DNA of 64,000 nucleotides from Bifidobacterium panos. GTDB lineage: Bacteria > Actinomycetota > Actinomycetes > Actinomycetales > Bifidobacteriaceae. Within the stretch, counting starts at the first letter, position 1. Each line of letters opens with the position of its first letter. The notes below the pieces were generated by a model. It saw only the letters and a program-made list of their open reading frames with translations. It did no database searches and had not been told where the DNA came from. The position numbers and the translations under genes are program-made. This document shows positions 57,000 through 64,000 of this stretch, piece by piece. Location: NCBI RefSeq assembly GCF_012932445.1, contig NZ_JAAIIJ010000003.1, forward strand, positions 124,001 to 188,000. Reading direction: 5' to 3'.

Positions 57000-58115
57000 T
57001 TAATCCGCAATAAGCTCATCGAGCTTCTCACTCAGCTGCTCTTCGAGTTCGGGAATATTGACCCGTTCGCTCCAACCATCAAAGTCACTAACAGGCTCAT
57101 CCATCACTGCGTTCCATGCGGCAACCGGCTGTTCGCCATACATCTGTTGCACCTGGGCCAGTTTCTTGGCCAGCGCAGCGGTCGCCTGCCGCGAGATGGA
57201 AGCGTCGGAGCTCGGCTTGATTGGCTGCTCGAAAGCCTGCGGAACATTGATGGGCTGGGAATCTCTGATTACCACCACGCAAGATTCAGGCAAGGTGCGA
57301 TTGGCAAACGTGTTCTGCTTGCCGGTCGGCATGGAGCGCAGGAAGGCATCAACGAAAGCTGACACCGCGCGCACAGTGGCTTCTTTGTCCTGCAACTGTT
57401 CGTGCAGAGAGTCGATATTCACCGTTGCATATCGATACAGCGTCGAGGAGTTGAAGCCCACGGTATCCAGCATTGCGGCACCGGCATTATCACTCGAAGC
57501 GCATTCGTCAACTGCAGTGAAATAGTCGTATTCCGGCGTGATCTGGTTGACCGAAATCGCGTGGGCAACTTGTGCGGCGGCGTCGGTATTGAGCTCGGGG
57601 GCATCGGCCAGCATGCGTCCGAAAAGCGCAATATCAATGGCTTGACTGCCTTGAAACGCTTCATTGACTTTTTTCTTCAAGACCGATTCACTGTATTGCC
57701 CTTCTTCCGACTCCACCGCCAGGTCAGCCAGCTTGTCAATCTCCTTGTTGGCAATGAAAACCAGATATTCGGTGACCTGCTGCCCTTTATCTTCACCAGC
57801 ACGATCAGATTCCTTGGTTTTCACACCAGTTGTTTTCAGTATTTGTACTGCAAGTTCTTCGGCCTTTTCGGCGAGTTCAGGCTTCTTTTTGATAATCGCA
57901 TCACCGATCAAAGAAACCGCATTCTTGGTGCGTACCCCCAGTTGACCGGCATCAACGCTTTTTTTGAAGGTCTCGCGCATTGCACGTTTCCATGCCTGGC
58001 TGGAGACACGTGCACGCAACACACCTCCGTACAGTGCGGTCTTTGGACTGCCGGTGTCATCGCGATTGATGTTGCTCGGCGGAACGGATTGGATGGCGTA
58101 AATGTCTACGAACAT
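57000..58115 (-). CDS. cas7e: Cas7e (CasC/Cse4), Cascade backbone
   Basis: Cas7e forms the six-subunit filament along the crRNA. The 371-residue protein starts FVDIYAIQSVPPSNINRDD with the family signature GSPKTALYGGVLRARVSSQA. The thumb and finger regions (residues 150–280) are of normal size. The start has GAAGGAG upstream. It is uninterrupted. Confidence 0.95.
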   Translation of the reverse strand: MFVDIYAIQSVPPSNINRDDTGSPKTALYGGVLRARVSSQAWKRAMRETFKKSVDAGQLGVRTKNAVSLIGDAIIKKKPELAEKAEELAVQILKTTGVKTKESDRAGEDKGQQVTEYLVFIANKEIDKLADLAVESEEGQYSESVLKKKVNEAFQGSQAIDIALFGRMLADAPELNTDAAAQVAHAISVNQITPEYDYFTAVDECASSDNAGAAMLDTVGFNSSTLYRYATVNIDSLHEQLQDKEATVRAVSAFVDAFLRSMPTGKQNTFANRTLPESCVVVIRDSQPINVPQAFEQPIKPSSDASISRQATAALAKKLAQVQQMYGEQPVAAWNAVMDEPVSDFDGWSERVNIPELEEQLSEKLDELIAD

Positions 58116-58146
58116 AGTGTGGTTCTCCTTCTAAATAAAATGCTTT

Positions 58147-58791
58147 CTATTTTTCATCGGCTATTTTTCTGAAATAATCACTGGCCCAGCGTTGGAAAAT
58201 TTCATCACGGAATTCGTCGAACTGCATAAGATACAGATCCTGCGCCAGAGAATAGTAGTTGAGACGAATCCGACTATCCCCCGCTTTGCTTTTCGCACTT
58301 CGCATCAGCATGACCAGAGCACGCATACCACGCACCGCCCCGTCAAAGTCAGTTGCTGCCTGAACGGAATTCAACCTGCGCTTGACCCCATTGGCATCCT
58401 CCAACTTAGGGCATATCAATCTGCACGAGCGACCGAAGGTAGCCCATTCACCCTGATCGTCCGGCAATTGCGCAACGCCATAGTCTTTCGACTGCTGATG
58501 CACCGCATAAAGATTCAAAGCTGTCTGCACTGCGCGCACGGCTTCAATATCATCGCCAGGTGCGCCTAATTCCTGCGGCCAATCCGAGAACACATCCTCT
58601 CCGATGTCCATCCATGTCGACGAGCGCTGTCCGAGCCCTCGCCTCAACATGGCCACTCTGGCGCGTCCTTGCGCAGTACCGCCATTACGGGTGTATTGAT
58701 TCTGTATTTCCAGAACCCGCTTACATACGAATCGGCCAATTGCCTTGGCCTTTCCCCTACGATTCAACACCTTACTCTCCCCTCTGCGCAT
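58147..58791 (-). CDS. cse2: Cse2 (CasB), Cascade small subunit
   Basis: Cse2 dimers stabilise the R-loop along the Cascade belly. The protein is helical throughout and about 210 residues, a normal size. Sequence includes RARVAMLRRGLGQRSSTW and VRGMRALVMLMRSAKSKAGD. ATG 58791 overlaps the cse1 end by 20 nt; GTG 58770 with AGGGGAG six nt upstream is an equally good or better start. Sequence similarity within this family is low, so position supports the call. Confidence 0.88.
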   Translation of the reverse strand: MRRGESKVLNRRGKAKAIGRFVCKRVLEIQNQYTRNGGTAQGRARVAMLRRGLGQRSSTWMDIGEDVFSDWPQELGAPGDDIEAVRAVQTALNLYAVHQQSKDYGVAQLPDDQGEWATFGRSCRLICPKLEDANGVKRRLNSVQAATDFDGAVRGMRALVMLMRSAKSKAGDSRIRLNYYSLAQDLYLMQFDEFRDEIFQRWASDYFRKIADEK

Positions 58792-59323
58792 TCCGCGCTT
58801 CAGTTGGCAGCGAACCCAATACTGAATTGAGCCTTCCCCGGAACATGCTCAATGCTCGCGCCGCGCTCATGACCATGCCTTTGGACTCATGTTCCTGGAA
58901 GGCCGACACCTGCGATTGGCCTGCATATTCATCACTTATTGTGAGCAGGATGCGATGGATTTCATTCTTCCACGCATTGCTGTACGCAGTGACATCCTTG
59001 TCTTCGGCGAATCCGGCCAGACGATTCCTGAACAGCAAGTCCAGTCGCGCGTACGCCGCTTCTCGCACCGTATTTTTGTAAGCTTGAACGCTCGCTTTTG
59101 AGGCCTGGCTTCCAGCCGCAATCTGCAGATTCACAACATATTCCGCCAAAGCATTTACGGCATCCTCGGCGCAGGACACCACTTCCATCACATGGCCGAC
59201 GGCCTTACTGTCATGTCGCAGCATTGCGATGGGAAGACATAGCGAATCATCTATTCCCGTTTCAAACACACTGTTCTGAGTGCCATACGTCATGCCTTGC
59301 ACATGAATGGTCACGGCATTCAT
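58772..59323 (-). pseudogene. cse1: Cse1 (CasA/Cas8e) fragment, C-terminal part only
   Basis: About 184 codons remain of a protein normally near 550 residues. The segment VTIHVQGMTYGTQNSVFETG followed by DDSLCLPIAMLRHDSK corresponds to the region just before the C-terminal four-helix bundle of Cse1, and the rest matches that bundle in length. The N-terminal two-thirds, which carry the PAM-sensing loops and the Cas3 contact surface, are missing. Between the cas3 stop and this fragment there are only about 50 nt, including TTATAATTG. No ribosome site precedes ATG 59323. Further upstream the frame is shadow of cas3. Cascade from this locus should therefore be unable to recognise targets. Confidence 0.85.
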
Positions 59324-59375
59324 CAGATGTTCGCTATGTCCAAGACAATTATAAGGGGCAAACGCTTGAACACAG

Positions 59376-62300
59376 TCAGTTGCGAACCAATTCCAGCCCA
59401 CTGGCCTTGGAATAAACCAGCTTCTGCCCACAAAGCGTGGTCTCAAAACAGGTTCCATTTCCATCGACGTCAGCCAGAAACAGTGCCAATTTACCTGCAA
59501 GCCAAGGGGATTCCTGCCATGGCTCCGCCTCATCGGCACATCCATCTTCAAGCTGGGCGATAAGCTCGTCCAGCTTGTCGGAAACGCATAGACTCGCAGG
59601 CAAACGAACCGTGGATTGCGCCATCACCTTTGCGAGCGGCTCCTCCGGAACCAGCCTCGAGGGAATCGACTCTCCCCCAGGCACACCGCGCCCATCCGAC
59701 ACCCATGGCAACAGGCGCATTTGCCCGGAGTCCTTCACCAGCAGCATGACCTCAACCGTCTCCTGCGTGTCACGCACCGCACGCGACCCTTCGTCATCAT
59801 TCGGATTAACCACTTTGCGATCCGAGAACCACTCCGTAAGCGACTGTCGATTGCTGTTCATTTCCTTCAAAGATCTCATGAGATAGCCGTGAGCGCGGTT
59901 CTCTTTCTCCTTCTGCCGTTGCATACGAATCTCGCTGGCTTTGAGATACTGCGTCCTCCAACCTTCGGGAACGAAGGCTAATCTCTTGTCCCCATAGGCA
60001 TCCCTCACCGTTCTGGCGATATCCGACGGCAACTCCTGCAACGATTGCGCGGCAGGAACCGTCAATCCCAAAACCGCAAGGGATTCCAGCAACGACGCCT
60101 CGTCATAGACTGCAGTCAGCCCCTTGGCGAAATGAGGAACGCCATCATCATCCCAGAAATCGACGCCACGGATATAGCAAGTCGCCCGCCTCAGCCCCCG
60201 CGGCCTGTCACACTCGCCGTCCCCACGGCGGTGCCTGTGCACACGCCCCAAACGTTGCATCACCAAATCGACCGGAGCGATGTCAGTGACAAGAGCATCG
60301 AAGTCTATGTCCAGAGACTGCTCCAACACCTGAGTTCCGACGACGATTAACCGATCCGGCCTTTTACCGTTCCGCGTGGTGCTGTTCTTACCCAAGAGCT
60401 CTCGCAACTCCTGCTCGTTGTCCATTCGGTCGATATCGATGAATCGCGAATGCGTGAGCCGCACAGTGTCACTGCCAAAATGCCGTTCCATCAACGATGC
60501 GGTCGATTGCGCGCGGTGAACCGTATTGCAGACTATGCCGATACAGCCGCCATCTTGCAGGAGATTATCCACCACACCGATCAAGCTCTCATCCGCATCA
60601 GCAATAACCTGACAACGAACTTCCATGCTTCTGCCGGACGGATTGATATCGACGCTCCGCACATGAGCACCGTCGGTGTACGTAATCAGCGGATAGCCAT
60701 TCGCGTCATTGTAATTGCTCACTTCTGTCTTGACTAAGTCAGGGCGGCACCCCATTCCAGGTTTTATTCCCCGCGTCCGAACATCCAATTTGATGGGCTT
60801 GGATTTCTCTTTCGGCAAAGCCGCGGATTGCCCAAGCTGATAAGCTTCGATCATTGCCGACCGCTGTTGCTCCGGCAAGGTGGCCGAGAGCAATATGACC
60901 GGAGTGCCACTGCCACCCAGCCACTCCAAAATACGATTAAGATACTCCCTCATATATGAGTCGTAGGCATGGCATTCATCGATGATGACCACCTTGTTCG
61001 CGAGGGCAAGCTGCCTGAGCACGACGTGTTTCATCTGCAACGCACCCATAAGCACCTGATCTACCGTGCAAATCAGAAAGTTTGCGAGCAATCCTTTCTT
61101 ACGCCCCCACAACCAATCAGAAACAACGACCTCAGAGGTTATTTTCTTGAATGGATTCGGATTGCGGGTTTCAGATGAATCGTCATCCATCGAAGAGAAA
61201 TGTCCATGAGACGCGGAAATGATTCCCCGAAACTCATCGTTCAGTTGGGCTTTGCCGTGCGCCAGCCAGATTGACTTCTCCGATTCAGCATCCTGTTGTG
61301 GCAAAGATTCCAGCCACTCATGGACACGGCCAAACATTGCATCCGTTGTTGCCATCGTGGGTAAAGCGACACACACCCCACCGCGACCAGTTCGACGAGC
61401 CAGTATCTCCGCGGCCGCAAGAGCCGCCTCAGTTTTCCCTTCACCCATCGGCGCTTCAATCACCATCAGTCCCGGAGATTCAACGGTGTCGGCGGCACGA
61501 ATCGCCTCCAATTGCACCGGCCGCGGTTGTGCTCCTTCGGGAAGGGAAAAACGCGACCGGAAAAAATCGCGGTAGTCCCCATGAAGTCGCAATGGTTTCC
61601 ATGCGGCAGGCAAATCAAGGTTTTGCCAAGCCCGTCGTGCGCGCTTGTCAAGCCCCGACCAAGTCGCGATATCACATCCGTTCCGATCCGCTGTGGGATC
61701 AGCACAATCCGAATCATCTTTCTCAATCTGACTGGGGATCAAGGGCACCAGCGGGAACATATCGATGTCACTATTGCTAGCTATCCAATCCGCCATAATG
61801 GTCAGCCCTGTCAATAGCACAGCCGATTCGGCACTCAACAGATGCTGGCCCAGTGAGCGCAAGGCATCGTTATGAAGATCGGCACGCCGTAATGCGAACT
61901 CGATTAACTCATGTTGTGTATCCGCCCATTTGACATTGTTGACACCAGTCCTGTCCCCTTCAACCTCAGTTGCGTCCCACACTTTTCCGTTTGTGGGAGG
62001 CGTGCCATGATGGCCACCGACCACGCTGGCATACGACCGGGCGGCATCATTATCCCACCCATTGCCATCTTCAAGAAAAGCCTCAAGGATGGTCTGTCCT
62101 GCAATTGGATGGCTGGGACGGTTGGTATTCCTGAAATCATCCACCATTAAGCCCACTTTTCTCGGCTTCCATGCCAAGTTCAGCCCATTGCCTGAAGGAT
62201 CAAAACAGATAGGCTTGGATTGGAATATCGGTGTGGCCTTGCCGATATCATGCACTCCAGCAAGAAATACGGAGACCTTCTTCGCCAGTTCCTTGTCGTT

Positions 62301-62483
62301 CCCAACATCCCGGGCGATAACATTCTGAGTGCCTTCCGGTAACCAATGTTGCCAAATCCGCTCCGCTATAGCCGCAGAATCAGCCATATGCACGTACAGA
62401 GGCAGCCATTCGCTCTCATCTTTACGGTTTGTCTTTCCCCACAGGGAACGAGCTTCAGCGGATAGATTCAGCTCATCATTCAT
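59376..62483 (-). CDS. cas3: Cas3 nuclease-helicase, type I-E
   Basis: Cas3 degrades target DNA recruited by Cascade. The 1035-residue protein has an HD nuclease domain (LYVHMADSAAIAERIW, VFLAGVHDIGKATPIF, GGHHGTPP) and a superfamily 2 helicase. Walker A is IEAPMGEGKTEAAL, motif II is VIIDECHAYD, motif III LLSATLP, and motif VI QRLGRVHRHRR with GTQVLEQSLDID before it. The C-terminal domain ends YSKASGLELVRN, the usual finish, so cas3 is complete. It is first in the operon and its upstream region holds five palindromic units. Confidence 0.96.
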   Translation of the reverse strand: MNDELNLSAEARSLWGKTNRKDESEWLPLYVHMADSAAIAERIWQHWLPEGTQNVIARDVGNDKELAKKVSVFLAGVHDIGKATPIFQSKPICFDPSGNGLNLAWKPRKVGLMVDDFRNTNRPSHPIAGQTILEAFLEDGNGWDNDAARSYASVVGGHHGTPPTNGKVWDATEVEGDRTGVNNVKWADTQHELIEFALRRADLHNDALRSLGQHLLSAESAVLLTGLTIMADWIASNSDIDMFPLVPLIPSQIEKDDSDCADPTADRNGCDIATWSGLDKRARRAWQNLDLPAAWKPLRLHGDYRDFFRSRFSLPEGAQPRPVQLEAIRAADTVESPGLMVIEAPMGEGKTEAALAAAEILARRTGRGGVCVALPTMATTDAMFGRVHEWLESLPQQDAESEKSIWLAHGKAQLNDEFRGIISASHGHFSSMDDDSSETRNPNPFKKITSEVVVSDWLWGRKKGLLANFLICTVDQVLMGALQMKHVVLRQLALANKVVIIDECHAYDSYMREYLNRILEWLGGSGTPVILLSATLPEQQRSAMIEAYQLGQSAALPKEKSKPIKLDVRTRGIKPGMGCRPDLVKTEVSNYNDANGYPLITYTDGAHVRSVDINPSGRSMEVRCQVIADADESLIGVVDNLLQDGGCIGIVCNTVHRAQSTASLMERHFGSDTVRLTHSRFIDIDRMDNEQELRELLGKNSTTRNGKRPDRLIVVGTQVLEQSLDIDFDALVTDIAPVDLVMQRLGRVHRHRRGDGECDRPRGLRRATCYIRGVDFWDDDGVPHFAKGLTAVYDEASLLESLAVLGLTVPAAQSLQELPSDIARTVRDAYGDKRLAFVPEGWRTQYLKASEIRMQRQKEKENRAHGYLMRSLKEMNSNRQSLTEWFSDRKVVNPNDDEGSRAVRDTQETVEVMLLVKDSGQMRLLPWVSDGRGVPGGESIPSRLVPEEPLAKVMAQSTVRLPASLCVSDKLDELIAQLEDGCADEAEPWQESPWLAGKLALFLADVDGNGTCFETTLCGQKLVYSKASGLELVRN

Positions 62484-62544
62484 TGTTTATGCCTTTCACC
62501 GCCAATGCCGCATGTCTATCAGCAATATAGCGCCTTCCCATTCA

Positions 62545-62860
62545 ATGTACCGTCTGGTTCGTCACGAAGAGGGCTATCGCGAAGAAACTGTTGCGTGACC
62601 AAACAGACAACACAGTGTCCGATCCGTAACGAGAACAGCCCATCCCAATACCAATCGGACGTAATACTGTCCGGTTCGTCACGAACTAGGGTCCGACCAA
62701 TACCAAACGGACGTAATGACGTCTGGTTGGTCATGGGGAAATCTGCCCCAATACCGAACGGACGTAATGATGTCTGGTTCGTCACGGGATGGGGTTCGGC
62801 TGTGACCAAATGGACAAAGTGTCGTCTGGTTGATCACGGAATGGGGTGCCGGCACGGGTT
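62545..62860. repeat. Five imperfect palindromic units upstream of cas3
   Basis: Units centred near 62580, 62668, 62718, 62773 and 62833 share the inverted motif ACCAAACGGACGT and ACGTCTGGTTGGT in variants (for example ACCGAACGGACGTAATGATG with TCTGGTTCGTCACG). Spacing is 50–85 bp. No gene reads through them convincingly. They fill the gap between the divergent cas3 and yhbY genes and must overlap both promoters. They could be operators, or a local repeat family. Confidence 0.75.
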
Positions 62861-62909
62861 GGGTTATGCTGGGGACGGCATTTACGAAACGGACAACAGA
62901 GGGGCGAAT

Positions 62910-63215
62910 ATGACACTGACCAAGAAGCAGACCAAGCAGTTGCGCGGGTTGGCGAACTCGCTGAAGCCTCTGTTCTACGTCGGCAAAAACGACCTGACCG
63001 AGGCGGCCATCAAACAGGCCGACGAGACCATCGAAAAGCACGAACTCATCAAATGCGCCGTGCAGGATGGGTCGGGGTTGACAGCCAAAGAGGCTGCGGC
63101 TCAACTCGCCGAAGAGCTGGGCGCGGACGTGGTGCAGACCATCGGCAACCGTTTCGTGCTCTATCGCCGCTCGCAGCGCGATGACGTCGAGCACATTCGG
63201 CTGGTCAGGGAATAG
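62910..63215 (+). CDS. yhbY: YhbY/CRS1-type RNA-binding protein
   Basis: The 101-residue protein is a single CRM domain: KQTKQLRGLANSLKPLFYVG, then the conserved GKNDLTEAAIKQADE and HELIKCAVQDG, with VQTIGNRFVLYR near the end. YhbY binds pre-50S ribosomal particles in E. coli and may also act on other RNA. The start is ATG 62910 after GAGGGGCG. It is not part of the cas operon, being divergent from cas3. Confidence 0.93.
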   Translation: MTLTKKQTKQLRGLANSLKPLFYVGKNDLTEAAIKQADETIEKHELIKCAVQDGSGLTAKEAAAQLAEELGADVVQTIGNRFVLYRRSQRDDVEHIRLVRE

Positions 63216-63235
63216 GGGGCGTCAAGCGGGCTCAT

Positions 63236-64000
63236 TCAAGCGTTTCGCTTGGCCCGAATACGCAGGGCCAGGGCCAAGCAGCTCCAGCCGATCAGACAGA
63301 TGACGGTCATGGTGGCGAACGTCCAAGCGCCGCCCACGGCTGTGGCATGGGCGAAAGCGGGCGTGCCCTCGGCACCGGAGCCCGCTTGGGCGACGGCCAG
63401 AATCGTGGAGAACAGCGCAGTGCCGGCCGCGCCGCCGAATTGCAGGCAGGTGTTGAAAATCGCGTTGCCGTCCGGCCTGAACTCGCCCGGTACTTCGGAC
63501 AGGCCGCTGGTCATCACATTCGCGTTGCCGATGGCATAGAAGAGGCCGAAGATGAAATAGAAGCCGGCCAGCATCGCCGGGGTCAGACGCATCGAGAACA
63601 CCAGCATCAGCACCGGCCCCAGAATGCAGATGCCCAGCGGAATCAGTATCGGCTTTCTCGCGCCGAACTTGTCATAGCACCAACCGCCAAACGGCGCGCA
63701 CACCGCACCCACCAACGCACCAGGCAACACCAGCGCACCCGCCACGAACGCGGAGGCCCCCAAAGACAGTTGCGCCACATTGGTGATCACATAGCCGTAA
63801 CCGATGGCGACCAGCGGCAGCAACAGATACGCCAGCGCATGCAGCAGCACAGCCGGATCTTTCAAAATACCCAAACGCAGCAACGGGGAAAACGCCCTGC
63901 GAGACATCAACGCGAACAAGGCGAGCGCGCCCAGACCAATCACCAAACTGGCAATGGCGATAATCCCCGATTGCGTCGCATTCCCCCCGGCGACTAGGGC
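63236..64000 (-). CDS. MFS transporter, C-terminal part, 5' end outside window
   Basis: The frame is open from the right edge and encodes at least 255 residues with about seven hydrophobic segments. GGWCYDKFGARKPILIP resembles MFS motif A and the 14-helix drug:proton antiporter (DHA2) layout fits the length. The N-terminal half lies beyond the window. Substrate unknown. It is convergent with yhbY across a 20-bp gap. Confidence 0.85.
   Translation of the reverse strand, partial: ALVAGGNATQSGIIAIASLVIGLGALALFALMSRRAFSPLLRLGILKDPAVLLHALAYLLLPLVAIGYGYVITNVAQLSLGASAFVAGALVLPGALVGAVCAPFGGWCYDKFGARKPILIPLGICILGPVLMLVFSMRLTPAMLAGFYFIFGLFYAIGNANVMTSGLSEVPGEFRPDGNAIFNTCLQFGGAAGTALFSTILAVAQAGSGAEGTPAFAHATAVGGAWTFATMTVICLIGWSCLALALRIRAKRNA

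Noticed and set aside
59324..59551. Extending the Cse1 fragment upstream to 59551
   Set aside because: The extra residues are the second frame of the 3' end of cas3, not Cse1.

Overview
The window looks like a chromosomal segment of a Bifidobacterium (high-GC actinobacterium). The evidence is a compact argC-J-B-D-F-R-G-H cluster, the actinobacterial tyrS–TPR–HAD–small ORF–tlyA–nadK–recN gene order, an unusually long NAD-dependent DNA ligase, a single-chain ECF transporter module behind an FMN riboswitch, and a type I-E CRISPR-Cas locus. The species cannot be fixed from the sequence alone. No tRNA or rRNA gene was seen.

Layout. 1–3124: hisD-hisC-hisB on the minus strand, with hisB running off the left edge. 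3273–5440: an MFS transporter convergent with a membrane/CBS protein. 5560–8861 and 14261–18776: the conserved tyrS–recN block, split by a 5.2-kb accessory insert. The insert (9045–14249) holds a TrkH/TrkA potassium uptake pair, a PIG-L/LmbE deacetylase gene whose 5' end carries a G9 tract that puts it out of frame, and a broken FkbH-like HAD-IIIC gene. 18931–22078: two CmpB-like membrane proteins and an HD hydrolase. 22183–32353: the arginine biosynthesis cluster with ArgR-box-like sites before argC and argG. Its intergenic gaps hold three copies of a 93-bp element (26-bp arm, 41-bp conserved core, 26-bp complementary arm); the arms differ between copies but stay self-complementary. 32616–44953: ligA, a giant TPR-like protein, a GT-C-like membrane protein, an arylsulfotransferase, an aminotransferase and polyphosphate glucokinase. 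45172–48313: FMN riboswitch, RibU-like component and an A-A-T fused ECF energizing module. 48342–62860: CRISPR-Cas territory.

The CRISPR locus is the most eventful part. One array of 33 repeats is split by an IS21-family element that landed inside a single spacer. The 33-nt spacer reconstructs exactly once an 8-bp target duplication is removed. The cas operon (cas3, cse1, cse2, cas7, cas5, cas6, cas1, cas2) is intact except for cse1, of which only about the last 180 codons remain. PAM recognition by Cascade is therefore probably lost while the adaptation genes stay intact. A relic repeat 1.3 kb beyond the old end of the array, with a HipA-like kinase gene in between, suggests the array was once longer. 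Five palindromic units of about 60 bp lie upstream of cas3.

How parts work together: ArgR with its operators probably controls the arg cluster. Flavin status probably controls riboflavin uptake through the riboswitch. The deacetylase gene is a candidate phase-variable switch, and its downstream partner gene appears to be decaying.
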